Part shown: piece by piece, positions 10,501-24,113 of the stretch
Layout: each line of letters begins with the position of its first letter
How positions within the stretch are numbered: position 1 is the first letter of the stretch
Origin: Gorsachius magnificus
Lineage: Eukaryota > Chordata > Aves > Pelecaniformes > Ardeidae
Length of the DNA: 64,000 nt
Assembly (NCBI GenBank): GCA_034008185.1
Contig: CM067084.1
Span: 63,998,599-64,062,598 of the forward strand
Direction of reading: 5' to 3'
Notes under the pieces: generated by a model
The model's input: only the letters and a program-made list of their open reading frames with translations
Told to the model about the DNA's origin: nothing
Databases searched by the model: none
Program-made: the position numbers and the translations under genes

Positions 10501-13500
10501 AGATTGTATTACAAAAAAATGAAATAAGACAACCATCAATTCAGATATAAATTAATATATACCTGCTAAGGAACTAGCTCAATGGGTCTCTACTTATATA
10601 CTAAAAGATTGCTGCAGCATCAGAAAATATATGTACCAACTCTAAACCATTAATCATTTTACTTATTTGTTTTATGACAGACCCTCAAAGCTATCTGCTG
10701 GTGGCCACACCTGTCAAAAGACACAAGCAGGGAGACTTTGTACTTTGCCATAATTCAGTCCTCAAGTCCTAAAAAACCCAATTGACCTGCCTTCTAATCC
10801 TCAAAACGCCCTTTATTTAATAGTTTAGTGGTTAGAGCTGCTTGTGTTAAATTACACAAACTGTTTTTCATTCAGAAACCAGAACTGGAGGATCTATTCT
10901 TCAAGGTGAAAAATGCTGCAGATTAATGGTATGAGAAGGTTCTCATTTGTGCTTAATGAATCTTTTGTTTCCCTGCCTTTGGCACAGTTTCAGTAAAAAG
11001 CACAGAAAAACCTTACGGTTTGAGAGTCTGGATGTTCTTCCAGGACACAGGAGATAATGGTTTTCAATCTCCTCAGGCAGAGGATGGAAACATGAGCTTC
11101 CTCCTTCCTTAGTATGTGCTTCTTGTATTAGTTTACTGTAAAAACCTACATTTAAAAAGTAACTTATTCTTCACTTTTCCAAAGTGGGCTAGCACGCTCA
11201 CAGGTTGCAGCATCTGGATCTTGACTGGATTGATACGTTTCTCTGCAATGTTGATTGTACCATGCAGAAGATGGGATTTTAGAGAGATTTTGGCTAACTG
11301 TAAGCAAGTGTCTGCTAAGTAAGTTGAATTTGTTGAGTTTTTTTCATTCTGCGTGCTGAACCGCAGTCCCATTTTCCATTGCTTTCTATCTTTGTCTCTC
11401 AGCCATGTGGGTATCCTGTGGGTATTTATGGGTAGCCCTCTGTATTCTCTCTTGGTTTTGCCACAAGTTAAACCCCTCATTTTAAAACCTAAAGATTTAT
11501 GATGTAATATTTTAGTTATAAAGTAATTATAATATATTTAGTTAGTTATACTGTTTTTAACAAAAAGGTGTGAAAGCACCAGTTGATGAAATAGTTGTAA
11601 ACTGTCAAATAGCATAAATTAAGGCTACTTGGATCACACAAATAACTCTTGTTTATCTGTCATTAAAACTAGTGTTATATTTCTCAAGCATTTTAATGGA
11701 AATCAGGACCAAGCCAATGCAGGATAAATTTAATTTCAGCATGCTTCTAGGCCTAGGTAATGTTTTTGATATGAAAACAGTCAAACCTCTTCCTAAAATT
11801 GAACATCCTGAATATAATCCTAAAATGGGATTCACACTCAAAGACTTTGCTTCATTGTGACTCTAGTATTGTATGCATTTTAATAAAACTGTATTTAGTG
11901 CTTTCACCTTTTTCCCATTGTTTTCTGTCTTTAATCTTTATTTAGGGAACAGTCAATATTCACATCAACTTGGACTCAGACACTCGGCATACAGAAGAGG
12001 ATTTTGCCACTTGAATTCCTCAGCTTTACTTCTGGCTAAACATGTAACAATCAGAACAGCACCAGGAAAACTTACTCTGTTCTATCTAAAATGCTGAAAT
12101 GCTAAGAAAGAGGCACTGCCCCCGTGGTGAACTGCCTTGGTGTCAAGGAGCCTGGAAACTCTGAGCTCTTCCTTCGTCTGCCAGGTTGTTTTCTGAGATG
12201 CTACCAGGTACACCAGCAAAATCTCTGCCAGAAAATTGATGGGAGTTTTGGTAAATTTAGACTGCCTCCCCAAACCACTTAGAATTTGCTGATTCAACAG
12301 CTCTGTTAGAAACATCTTACCAATCTTGTTTGCTGTTGTTTCTAATCATGTAAATTTACAACTAACTCAGCTCTGTGCTTATTCTTCCCTATATTAATTT
12401 GCAGTTTCTAACTGTTTGGAAATATATGTAATTTTTATTAAAAATAGCAATTATACTTTCACACTTGTGTACCCTAAATACAATTTCTGGATGTATTAGA
12501 AACTTATTTCATACTGACTTCTTTTCACGCAATTTTAAACCAAATGATTCTGCTTTTCAGTAGTCTCAAGATGTCATATTGGCAAATACAGATTCATAAC
12601 TTACAAATCAGGTCTATCCTGCCATTAGTGGAAGCTTTGAAAACAAAACTAGACAAAAAGCTTGAAAAAACCAAGAGCTTTGAGGCTTTATGTCAAAAGC
12701 ATTAAAAAAGAGCAACGTACAGTATGTATTATTTTGTAAATACATTGTTCCCTAGCTTGGTGTGTCTCGTTTGTAAAATGGGAAACCTGAAGAAAAATCA
12801 AATAATGTGATCTAGTTCTATAAGACCTTTAAAAAAATAGGGTCCTATAGGGATTGTCATGGTCTGTCCCATAAAAATCCCTCGGTGAAATCATTTGAAC
12901 TGCTTTGTCAAGGATATATCAGATGTATTCAGATTATCATCAAAATAATTCTAACTTTGTGCACAGATATGACAGAAGAAGGTATAATCACATATAGTTT
13001 CTAACTGACTGTCAGACTTTAGAGATCAAAATAGATTTTTCAATCCTGATTATGAGTTCAAACATCCTGAATACCGATACCAATGATGATTTTATTATCT
13101 AATTATAAATGCCCAAGACAAGGAAGATCACATTAACATCCATGACATAGGAAGTGGGAAGACACTCTCATCATAAAAAACAATTCTACCATTTCCTTTT
13201 TTTACTCGAGGTTATTCTTTAGCATCAACTTGCATGCCTTCACAGCCAACTTTTTAGGGCAATAAACCCAATTTACTACTGTCTGTGTTCTATACTAACT
13301 ATATTTCTGAATATTACCCCCAGGACAGATTTGAACAAACTGGTTCCTTTTTAACCCAAGCCACAACCATTTGACAGAAAACTTTCTTCCCTTGGGATAC
13401 CTTTGGATAAAACAGGTAATTCCTATGAACTGTGTTATACAGGGTCACAAAAAACATTTGTAAAAGTTTCTCCCGATTTTAAACTCTAAGAAAGCATACC

Positions 13501-14837
13501 AATTTGAAAAGGAAAAACAAAAAGTAAGAAATCTATGAAATGCATTTGTATTCATGATTTACTTCAGAATTAGGTCAATGTTTGGCTTGTAATCACCTAG
13601 GGGAATGAATGGAAGGTACAAAGACATAGGAAGAGACAAAAGACATGCATATGCTTTTGTTATTCAGTGATAGTTCACTACTGTAGTATGTTAGGTAGAC
13701 AGGTTGTTGGGATTAGATATTCAACAGTTGTAGGCATCTTCTGCTGGGATTTTCAAAACCACCGTATGTCAAATCTGTTACAGTGATTTTGAAAATATCA
13801 CAGGCAAATGATCTGCATCTTCAAAGGTTTAAAACCCTTTTGAAAATTCAGCATTGTATGGCACCTATAAGGATGGAGTACCAAGTAAAATTCTTGCTTA
13901 ATGAAGTTGGCACAACCCTCCTAGTCTAAGGTGAATTGCCCATTTATTTTAAAATCCTTAATAAATTTACTTAATAGAATTCTGGAATTACCACTGTAAA
14001 AGTTTATCCTTTTGTGCACTGTTGGCCTCCACTTTGATACACTAGCAGGGTTATATTTAAAAGAATAAATGTTTGGAGCATTAGTGTTCATAAAGGCTGC
14101 AGTAGAGAGAATAAAAGGTTCAATGTTTAATTTTAAAAGTCAGTAAAAGTAAGTTCTCAAATATTTCTCTGCAATATTAATGTTCATGGCCTTACACAGA
14201 TAAAACACACCAAACATCACATATACTTAGGGATCCATTCCCACTTACAACATTTTAACTACCGCTGGTGTAAAATGCAATGACAGCTTAAGAACACATG
14301 ACATTATGTAAGAAGTGAAAATTAACTTTTTGAATATTACTGTAAACTTTCCATATGGAATCTAATTCCTAATAACGAAATTCTGTCACAGGTCACAGCT
14401 AACAGAATATCGCTTCAGATCTCAGCTACCCATCCTAGGTAACAGAGGTTGCTGAAGGCGTATTACCCAACACTTTGATTGTCTTTTCTCGATCCTAAGA
14501 AAATACTACTTTACATTTATGATGTTGGTATTTGGCAATATAGTGGGTCACAGAATTGGGCCATGTTACCCAGAAGGTTGACATTTGACCTTCATGATCA
14601 CAATATGTATGCCAATCATAACAGTAAACCACATGCTAAAGAAACAGAGAGATTGCAACCGAAAAATTTAGAACTTAACTCTCTGAGGACTAGAAGGATC
14701 TGGTTTTGAAAAGAGCTAAGCACCTGATGCTCTTCACTTCATGTAAATTCCCAGTGTTAAGGGTTTTGAAGGTCAGACATTAAACAGCATCACTCTGATC
14801 CAGCAGAAGTCCAACAGCTACGCTGGGAGACTCTAAA
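7594..14837. other. upstream flanking DNA, no gene seen
   Basis: AT-rich unique DNA. T-rich low-complexity sequence lies at 9829-9863. No CpG clustering, tRNA-like B box (GGTTCGAATCC) or known protein fragment is visible. The open frames present (up to about 115 codons, near 11133-11480) resemble no family I know and have no coding signature. Confidence 0.5.
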
Positions 14838-14943
14838 AAATTAAACTCTGGAAATTTTCAAGACTTGGCTAGACAAGTGGTCCTACTTGAGGTGGAAAGT
14901 TGGGCTAGAAGTTTCTTCCAGACAACATCTTTAGGGTTCTACA
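14838..14943 (+). mobile_element. decayed CR1 LINE 3' end
   Basis: TTTTCAAGACTTGGCTAGAC, then GTTGGGCTAGAAG and CTTCCAGACAACATC, follow the order of the plus-sense avian CR1 3' UTR (ttcaagactggac ... gttggactagatga ... cctccagaggtccc). The copy is diverged, with no ATTCTATG tail. Boundaries are approximate and based on remembered consensus. Confidence 0.45.
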
Positions 14944-15829
14944 AGATGAATATATTTTTATGCATACTTCATGGGGTAAAATCCTGTCACCGCTAAATTC
15001 AATGGCAATTCTTTCAATGATTAATCAAGAGCAAGATTTCATTCTGAGAAAAAAGCATCTACTATTGCTAAAATGGACTTCTCGAGTATCTAAAATACAT
15101 GCACTTGCTTTTATATTTGATTGTCCTGGCTGTGAGTAGAAGTCACACTGTACAAATGGTTTATGCTGATGAAACAAAAATAAATACCTAACAAAGTACA
15201 AAGGGATAAAAGAGTTTTGGATGATTTAATTTGATAATTTAATTTTCATTCCATTGGACTTAATTGTCTACTTAATCTTCCATAAATTTAATGTTGATAG
15301 TGGGCAAATTAAATTCTAATACATCAGCATAAAACCACTGTAGCCAACTGAAGTACAAAATCTGCTAGTGAAAACAGGTATCAGATTAGCTCTGATTTTT
15401 TATGTTGCAATATATCTTCCTTCATAAGTAAAAAGATATGACTATCTTTGTAGCTGATAAAGCGTTCTAATTGATTTTTAGCATTTTTTTCTTAGCCTTC
15501 ATTTCTGGCAGATTCACTCCTTTTTTCATTATACAAATTGATGTGAAATTAAACCATGCCCTGAGGAGAGAAAAAGGATGAATCAATAATATTGATATTT
15601 TATGCAGAACTTGAAGCTAAGAACTTTAATGGAATTAAAAATATGTTTAGCAAGGTTAGTGCAGAAAATGTGGACAGTATGAATGTTAAAATCAAGAGGC
15701 TGTAAAGGTCATTGTGAATGGAATGTATCTTTACAGGATATTTTAATAAATTTTTCCTAAACAGATATTTATCTTACTTTATAATGTAAATGTACACATG
15801 CTTTTGCTGAATTTCTGCCATGTAGCCAC
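14944..15829. other. AT-rich DNA, no feature seen
   Basis: No exon, repeat end or structured element recognised. Confidence 0.5.
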
Positions 15830-15960
15830 AAACTCACAGATTTCAAGGCCAGACAAAGCCTCCTGTATCACACAGTCATCACAGTTTTATTTTAATATCT
15901 CTGCAATGAATCCAATAGTTTGCTTCATAACTGCGGCTGTCTATCGGAGGTATCCTTCTC
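15830..15960 (-). mobile_element. old CR1/L3-type LINE 3' end
   Basis: ACTCACAGATTTCAAGGCCA, then GACAAAGCCTCC and TGTATCACACAG, match the reverse-complement 3' end of the older amniote CR1 lineage (tcatagattccaaggccaga ... cctcctgtataacacag), with a small deletion between the blocks. The strand is inferred from that order. The rest of the fragment is too decayed to delimit. Confidence 0.45.
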
Positions 15961-16779
15961 AGCCTTATTTCCAAATTTTCTGATACTATGGAATGACAAT
16001 GCATACTCTGGGTGTGAACACTTTGTTTACACATAGTTTAATACTTGTATATGTAGCTGGGGCAGGTCTGAGCAACAACAGGATAGCACCCTCTGGAAGA
16101 AACTGCTAAAGAAGACACAGACTTAGATAACTGTACCTGTGCTTTCCACTTGCCCCAGGAAGAAGGCATTTGACAGACTATTCAACACCCTTTGTGCTTA
16201 AGTGTCCATGACCACAAAATGGGACAGTTGTTATCCGTCCTACCTGGTACTCACATGGCTCTGGAAACCTATAGTAAGTATCAAGGGAACATGTTGAGTG
16301 CAGGGCTAATTGAAGCTGATGTGGCCCACAACTTCATTATTATGACCTGTGGCCACTTTTATATGATCTATTAATAAAATGAAGAAATGATAAATTATGT
16401 GTGGCCTGCCAAAGGTGTTTGAAAGGCCTATTTGAATAAGGATAGCCAAGAGTGTAGAATATTACTTCATCATCTCTCCTGCACAGACGTGTAGTGTGAG
16501 TCATACTTTGCACCCCCTTCTGTAATCTTTCAAATGGTACTCTGTTTCCTGCAGCAGAATTATAAAGCAGCTTTTAGTAGAAAATACCTGAGTATGGAAC
16601 TAGAGCTGAAGAGACCAATCACATTATTTGGCATAAAAATATTTTTAAAAAATCAGTTTACTGCTGTATAGTAAGGCATTTATAGTGTGATTTATCAGAG
16701 TAATTCAATCTTATAGACAATTTCCTGACACAGACATCAACTACTTTTATTCTAGCTTGATCAACTATATAAGCTGTGT
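15961..16779. other. AT-rich DNA, no feature seen
   Basis: No recognisable exon or repeat. Runs up to the target-site duplication of the next LTR. Confidence 0.5.
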
Positions 16780-16784
16780 TCCAC
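16780..16784. repeat. target-site duplication, left copy (TCCAC)
   Basis: TCCAC directly abuts the homology-defined LTR end at 16785. The same five bases start at 17380, exactly where the other LTR end is predicted. Confidence 0.75.
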
Positions 16785-17379
16785 CGTGGTGGGTTGACGT
16801 TGCCCAATGGCCAAGCACCCACACAGCCCCTCACTCACTCTGTCTCCTGTGGCATTGGGAGAAAGTAGGAGGAACATGAGAAGACTCATGGATTGAGATA
16901 GTGGCAGTTTAATAAGTGAAGCAAAAGCTGCAGGCACAAGCAAAGCAAAATAAGGAATTTATTCTTTACTTTGCATGGGCAGGCAAATGTCCAGACACTT
17001 CCAGGCAAGCAGGGCCTTAGCATGCATAAGAATTACTTAGGCAGACAAGCGCCATAACCACAAATGTTCCCCCTTCCTCCTCCATTCCCTGAGCTTTTAT
17101 GGCAGAGCACAACATCGCATGGTATAGAATATGCCTTTGTTCAATTCAGGTCAGCTGTGTCCCAGCTATGTCCCCACCCAGCTTGTTGCCCAACCCCAGC
17201 TCACTCACTGGGAGAAGGAGCAGAACATGAAAAAGAGAAAACCTCCAGGCTGAGCATGCACTGCTCAGCAACAGCCAAAATACTGGTGCGTTATCAATAG
17301 TTTTAGCTTGAAATCCATAACACAGCACCACACCACTGCTATGAAGAAAAGTAACTCCATCCCAGGCCCAGTATATCTA
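16785..17379 (-). mobile_element. solo LTR, diverged relative of the 6979-7588 LTR
   Basis: The 595-bp element begins CGTGGTGGGTTGAC and ends ATCCCAGGCCCAG... on the plus strand. It keeps the order of landmarks seen in the 6979-7588 LTR: CCAAGCACCCACACAGCC, CAGTTTAATAAG, CAGCTGTGTCCCAGCT, then ATGAAGAAAAGTAACTCCAT. Its last 21 bases align without gaps to the last 21 of that LTR and end exactly at a 5-bp duplication, TCCAC. On the minus strand there is a TATA-like CCATAAAAGCTC at 17091-17102, with AATAAA at 16958-16963 and ATTAAA at 16908-16913 downstream. The first and last bases are mutated from TG...CA, so it is older. No internal retroviral sequence remains. Confidence 0.85.
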
Positions 17380-17384
17380 TCCAC
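17380..17384. repeat. target-site duplication, right copy (TCCAC)
   Basis: Right-hand copy of TCCAC, immediately after the LTR. Confidence 0.75.
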
Positions 17385-18469
17385 ATGAAAAGACAGGAGT
17401 GATTCCTCTCAGAAAATCTTGGCAATAAACTAGACATGGGGGGGCTTCCAGATAGGAAAGACTGTATCAGGCTGAGAAGGCGGCACTTAGCGTAGCTCTG
17501 TCAGCATCATGGCATCTGGCCAATCGCCAGCAGAACCCCAGACCTTTGAAAGCACTGCAATACTGTTCTGTTTTTCTGCACTTTGATGGTGCTTTTAAAA
17601 TAGCTGAGAAGTATTATAAAAACATATGCAGTTCTTCCATTGTTACCATGCTTTGAAGTCTGACCCTTGTCCTTACTTCAGCCTGAATTAAATGGCAAAG
17701 GGCTGTTGAGTTTAATCATTTTAGTGTCTCACTATTTATGTTTACAGTGCGTTATGCTCCATCTGTTTTGTTCCTGTCAAGCCAGTCATGCTATATGTCT
17801 GACAAATATTTATAAACACAAGTTAGTAAACTGAATCCATTTGGAAATAGAATATGGAGCAGTGATATTCAATGCAGGTTTTGTATATGGATATCATTAC
17901 ACTGAAGTTGCATATTGTATGTACATAAGATCACAGGAAACTGGGAAAGGAATTAGCTCTGCGCATCTGCTTCCTGTCACATACAACTTTCTTCCATAAT
18001 TCTGTTCATCCTCAAATGGATTATGATCTTTGCCTATTAAAAGGCAAATTTCTGTTTCAGCAAATTTGATAATTTCAGTGCCTTATTATTTCACCCTCAG
18101 TTTACTAATGGGTAGTTCATACCCACGTGTTCCTCTGCCAACTTTTTCCCTCACCTCAACTTTAGCTCCTTCTTCACATTTTTATCCCCCCAAACAGTTT
18201 GTAGACAACAGCTATAATGATAGCCTTCATTCTGTTCATCTTTCCTGTGTGAAGGTGACTAGAGTGATACACACTGTTTCAGATGATCACTTAATGGTAC
18301 CTTGCATCTTTGAATTAGTACAAGTCTTTTGGCACAGCTTGTTGTAATACCAGTTCATTATTTATGTTACAATTTTACACAAATATCTATATTATTCATC
18401 TCAGTACCTTCCAATGAAACACAGTCATCGATGTTTTAATGAACTCTAAACAGATTGGGATTGCCTCAT
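17385..18469. other. AT-rich DNA, no feature seen
   Basis: No exon or repeat recognised. An open frame of 105 codons (18030-18347) is T-rich and unlike any family I know. Confidence 0.5.
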
Positions 18470-19160
18470 TTTTATGCCTGGCTGTATCTTTCCCAAGAAC
18501 TGTGTGCATGTGGGTGTGCATGTCTCCTTCACCAGCAAACCTCAACCTGGACCTGCTGGCAAGCAGGAGGCTGTGGGTCTAGGCAGGGGTATCAGGCAGG
18601 CAGAGGGTCCCTGCTAGTATCTGGGGGGACCCACATGTATGGCGTGCCTGTGAAATGGGTGTGTGAATGTGCACGTTTGCCAGTGAGTACCAAGCTGGAC
18701 CAGTAGTCAAGCAGGAGATCTGTGGAGCAGGTAAGAGGCATTTGGCCTGGGTGGGGGTGTCAGATGCACAGAGCAGCATTCGAGGGATATGTGAACATGC
18801 ACATCCTTCTGAGTCTAGAGAGTGTGTGTGTGTGTGTGTGTGTGTTTTCACCAGTGACTGTCAGGCCTTACCAGCCGAAGAGGAAGAAGGCACTTGGCTG
18901 TCTGGGCTTGTATTTTATGTGAGTCCTGTATGTAGGCATGTATGAAGGCAGCGCCTTGTCTGTGTGACCAGCTGTGTCAGTGTCCTCTGTGTGTGTGCAT
19001 GTGTGCCTATGGGATACAGATCAATTGAACATGCAAACAGGAAAGCAGCAGCTGCATCCCTTGGCCTGGGAGAGAGACCCCTGGGCACACTGGGCTGGGC
19101 TCCAGCAGCCAGCGGTAGGAATCCCTGGGCCCTGAGCTACCGGACATGGCAGCCACTTAT
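18470..19160. repeat. degenerate GT-rich tandem array, unit about 150-170 bp
   Basis: The same motif order recurs. A core TTCACCAGC...CTGGACC...CAAGCAGGAG starts at 18528. TTTGCCAGTG...CTGGACC...CAAGCAGGAG starts at 18676, and a weaker TTCACCAGTG... starts at 18847. The spacings are 148 and 171 bp. Each core is preceded by TGTG/CATG-rich sequence. A fourth, poorer copy (CAGGAAAGCAGCAGCTGCAT, then CTTGGCCTGGGAG near 19040-19075) resembles the TTTGGCCTGGGTGG part of the second unit. The block is more GC-rich than its surroundings and CpG-poor, as expected for an old methylated array. Open frames here run through the repeats and are not genes. Confidence 0.5.
18822..18845. repeat. (GT)12 microsatellite
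   Basis: Twelve uninterrupted GT dinucleotides inside the tandem array, a likely length-polymorphic and Z-DNA-prone tract. Confidence 0.95.
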
Positions 19161-19610
19161 AACATCTATTAGCATTTATTATGTTTAAGAACCTTAGAAG
19201 CAGCCTGCAATGGTCTCTTCCACAAACATCTGTTGGTGTTTTACACCATTTTATTTTACTATCATTATCTTTACATTCCTTTTTTTACTTTTCTGAATGC
19301 TTTCCCTTTTAGTGCTTGCGTGCCAGGCACGACTTGTGTTATAAGCACTGCTTTGTTACCCCTATATGGATCACTTATGCTTAATCAGTATCACTGGTTC
19401 CCAAATTCTACTGCCAAAACTGCTTGCTATAGAGAAATACTCAATTTCTTTTTAACCTTACCTAAACTTCTAGCAAACTTTCTCCCAGTTCATTTTTACT
19501 TTTTATATACGTTTACCAAAACTGTTTCTTTTTCCTTTTATCCACTGATGAATTCTTATTTTTCTAGTACTTGTATATTAAAATGAAGCAGCATGATAAA
19601 ATGAATTTTA
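19161..19610. other. T-rich DNA, no gene seen
   Basis: A 117-codon open frame (19233-19586) is dominated by Phe, Leu and Tyr from T-rich sequence and matches nothing I know. Confidence 0.5.
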
Positions 19611-19708
19611 GGGACATGGTTTAGTGGTGGACTTGGCAGTGTTAAGTTAACGGGTGGACTCAATGATCTTAAGGGCCCTTTCCAACCTAAATGATTCTAT
19701 GATTCTAT
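19611..19708 (+). mobile_element. CR1 LINE 3' terminus with 8-mer tail
   Basis: Starts GGGACATGGTTTAGTGGTGG and proceeds through ACTTGGCAGTG and GGTGGACTCAATGATCTTAA to TCCAACCTAAATGATTCTAT, then one more GATTCTAT unit. This is the canonical avian CR1 3' UTR end and its short tandem tail. Only about 98 bp are present, so it is a severely 5'-truncated insertion. It is the best preserved CR1 terminus in the window. Confidence 0.92.
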
Positions 19709-22700
19709 TCCCAAAGCATTATCAAGTATTGTAGGACAGCACTACTGAATTAACAACTTTAACAGTAAATAGCATTCTTGCCCGTAGGTACTAATAAAGT
19801 AAGAAAATTAAAAAAAGAAAGGAAAGATGAGATCTTTCTAATTTTTTGGCATTGCATATTTCTGATAATTTTTCCTTTTTTTTTTTTTTTATGAACGTGT
19901 CATCTTAAGGAAAATTATTAACTTCTGCCCTGCACTGCAGGAATTAATTTTAAGATGACAGCCCAATGGGACCCAATTATGCATGATCAAAATGCGGAAA
20001 AAAATAGATTATATATTTCCATAAACTGGCCTTTCTTGGGCTATGCTTATTCTAGAGCAAGAGAACTTCTGTAATTTCTCTGATATAGCAAAATAAGGGA
20101 AAAAGAAAGAAAATTTGTAGAATTAAATTTTATTATTCAATAAGCAGAATAAAATGTTAACGAGTTTATGAGAATGCTGATATGTCTTTCAGCTATTAAA
20201 TATTATGCAAAGGAGACATAAAGTCTGTCAGTCCTTTATGGTCAGCATCAGAGTAATTATCTGAGAGACTCAATTACTGTAGCTGCAGTTGCAGGTATTG
20301 AGAAGCACACCTAGTGACAATTCTCTTTCATAGACGTGTTCTAAGCTCCTCCTGACCTATATTTGTCATTTTAGTAACTCAGAAAATTAAGATTTCATGA
20401 CCCTGAGGAACAGTTTTTGATTGCGAGGCTGGACCTTCTGTGGGATGTTAAGTTTACATTTTATGCTTCTATGTCTGCTTTTGCTTATAATGCAGCAACA
20501 TTAACTGAGGTTGATAAACAAAATGCTGCTCTTACTCTAGTGAATGAATGGGATGTGAACAGAACACAAACAATAATTATTTCACTGATACTTTTGTTTT
20601 CCTTCATTAGGGTCCCTAGTTCTTGTTATCTTGTTGTCACTTGCTACTTCATCTCACTCTTACATTCTCACATGCTGCAGAAAAATTAGTAACTTTGCTT
20701 GGGATTTTATACAAATAGTTTTAAAATCTGATAATTTTTTTACTCTCCCTTTGTTTCCTGTTCATTCTGAGTTAAAAATCAAACAATCAAAACCTTTGAA
20801 ACTTTAAATGGTACCATAGACATTTTCTCCTAATGTTAAAAGGAGATATATGGATCTGATAAACTTGTGTAGAACTACTACATCAGTAATACTCCTACAT
20901 GTTTGGTAGCTCTGGAAGGTAACATATTGATCATGAAGGGTACTTTTAAGAGTTGTGTTTATGGCTTCTTGAGAAACAGCCACTATATCAGAGAATGACT
21001 GGTAAATATTTTTACTGATGTCCAAAGAAGTAAAGCTTACACATAAGTTCTCTATTTATCCCTTCTTGAGTAACTTTTCAATCTGCTGACCAATTTCAAC
21101 CAAACATGGCAGAGGACTAAAGTTCTTAAAAAATTCGTGCATATTTCATGAAAAAGAGTTTTCTGGTCCATAAAAGAGACTCACAAATGGCTTTCAGTGT
21201 GGGAAAAGCTACAGATGATGGCCACTAAATCGTATCAGCCACTAGAGAGTCTTCATGGGAAAATGTCATTATACATACCTCATCTATGGAAAAAGCAGAT
21301 GGGCAATGCAATCAAACATGAGACATGATCCATGGGAAAACAGGTTCCACTAGCTGTGCTGCTCAGGAAACCACTTAAATGTGCCTGTTAAGAATCACAA
21401 ATGTTTGAAGGTTATGGTTGATAAAAAACATTGAGTTTTCTTTTGCTGGGTTATGGGTAGTGTACAACGTTGACTTTACTGGCTCTTTTACTTCCAACTG
21501 TTAAATTTTAATTGCAAGAAATGATGATTCCCTTGTCCCTTTCTGAGAAATGTAAGGGAAGATTTGGCTTTTGTGGGTGTGAATGGACATATTCTTGCTA
21601 TTGTTGCCAAGAGTCTTTTCCCAACTCTTCTGTTTATATCTTATTCCTGTGTATCTCTTCTCACTTCATTACACTGTTTCTGTTAATTAGGTAACTCTCA
21701 AAACACAGAAGTGTATTTCTCAATCTTGGGTATTACTCAATTCTAGGAGATACCTACTGATGGTTCCCAAATAATCGATTGAATTCATTTGGTGGGTGCA
21801 CAGCTTGGAATGCAGCAAGTTCCACAAAGTTTCAATGTTCTGACTATCAAACCCAGTACAGAAAGTGTCCAAAGTAATTAGAAGAACATTTTGTTTTTCT
21901 GGTAGGTCTGAAAACTCTGCGATCAACACCATACAACAACAGAGCTATGGCTCACTCTTTAACTTTTTTCCTCTTTAACAAGAATTATAACAGAGCTGAT
22001 TTTTAAAAAAGAAACTTTATTTGGAAAATGTATCTTTCCTGGGAAAATGGCAAGATTTTATGAAAACAAAGAAAAACTTGCACTTTTTTTCATTAAAAAA
22101 AATAGGCAAAGTTTTGATATGTTCTGCAGAAAACATGTAAACTAGAATTATTTTCATTGAATAAAACTTTCTGTTTTCTGACAGACTGTTGTCAGTAATA
22201 TCAAGGCACAAGAAAGGAGAGATTCCAAAAATACTTTCTTTCAATTGAAGGATGAACAGATTTGATTTGATACCTCTTTGCAAATGTGTGGGGGCAGGAA
22301 TTAATAATTGGACCAATTTCATTTCAGTCCTCATATAAATCATTTGACATAATTTGATCTTACAGAGAAAGGTTTTTGCCTGCTCCTATGTAATTTGTAA
22401 GTATTTGTATCATATCAAAGCTCTTTGAGGGTCTATATTCTGGCATCCACTTATTAAGTACTTTTTAATCTGGTTTTGAACAAAGGAAAATTAATTACAG
22501 CTGTTGCATTTGCTCTTTCATAGAGTCCTGGTACCTTGAGGAAAATGTACAGATCTATTGAAATATCTTTCCTACGAGATGAACAGCTCAATCCATTATT
22601 TTACATAAAATATTTCAAAATGTTATACACCTTTATTAATGTCAGAAATATAACCAATTTTTGTGAACTATACACGTATTAAATGATATATGTAAGGTGT

Positions 22701-23934
22701 AGTAAAAATAGCCACTAACCTTTTTTCCTGATTCTAAACCAGTTAGCATACACCACATCATCACATTTTACTGCACCATTGTGGAGTGACCTAGTTCTGT
22801 CTTTTTTTCCAGTATCTCCCTTTTGTTATGAGATTAGAAAATATGAGGGTTTGTACTAATATAAATTACATTTTGCCCACTCCGTGCTCTGTGATTGTCA
22901 GAATGAAGTTTTCTGTGATGTTTGAAAAAATTGGTAATTACATTTATTAAAAATCCTGTTGTGTAAGCTTTTCAGAATTTGCATTGAGAAAAGACTGTTC
23001 ACTTCTATACCTGCAAAAATTATTAGTTCTTTAAGTTTTGGTGCTTATATTTCCATTGCTAGAATAACATTTGCTACACAGGGAGTGAATGGAAATTTTC
23101 CAACAACTGAGATTGTACAAAATAACATTATCCAAGTCATTTGCCTTTACTTGAATATGTGAAGCATGATCTCATGCTGGATTACTAGCAGTGCAAACTG
23201 GTCTTAAAACATTCAGAGAAGGTCATCGCAGAATTATTCTTGTGTAGATATGAATTCTTCTTGCTTCTTACACAAATGAACATTTGGATGGAAGCTGAAT
23301 TTATGGTCCATATCCAATTGAATGTAAAGATAGGAAAGGTTTTTGTTGGACAAAATATATATGGGACAGTAACTCTTTTTTTAATCTTAGATCAGTAAGA
23401 AATTCCTGAAATGTCTTATGCTGTTGGAGAAAGTATAGCCTTATCTGTAGTATTAAGTTTATAAAAATTGAGTTGAATGGCTGTGCAACAGGTTTCATGG
23501 CCACTCTTTCTGTCCCACACATAGCTGAGACAGAAGGAAGAATCTGTCAGCTGTCATCAAAATTATATAAACTTGTTTTTTTCACTCACAGATTCTGAAA
23601 CATGTTGCCACCTTTTAACTGAGAGCATCAAGCTCTAACTGCCATATAAACTATAGCTATGAATTTCATTTTTTAGAATTAAGAATCAAGTTATTGTAGG
23701 AAATTCCCATGTTTAGATCTGAGTTTGGTGTTTGGGGGGGGGAAGGAGGGGGTGAGTTTCAGATTTAACAAATGAGAATCCTGTAAACTTGAAGTATTCT
23801 GTCCTAAGAAACTGCAATCTCAGTGCTTTTGTATCAGAGGTTTCAAATCCAAAAACATCTACTGAAACTCAAGAGGGATTGAAGTGAGTATTACCACTGA
23901 CTGGAAATTATCTTAGATCAAGCCCTACATGAGA
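19709..23934. other. AT-rich DNA, no gene seen
   Basis: A 15-base T run lies at 19876-19890 and a G-rich tract (nine Gs, then GGAGGGGG) at 23734-23752. No exon, RNA gene or CpG cluster is visible. Confidence 0.5.
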
Positions 23935-24113
23935 ACCCCTGCATGTTTTCCACGTGCCTAGCATGGTTTCCAGGAGGATCTGCTCCGTGATCTTGCTGGG
24001 TACAGATGTGAGACTGACCAGTCTGTAGTTCCCCTGGACTTCCTTTTTTCCCCCTTTTTAAAAATGGGGGTTATGTTACCTCTTTTTCAGTCACTGGGAA
24101 CTTCACCAGTCTG

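Noticed and set aside
18455..18945. Several Cys/Val-rich open frames (CVCVCV and THTHTH peptides)
   Set aside because: Produced by the GT microsatellite and the tandem array.
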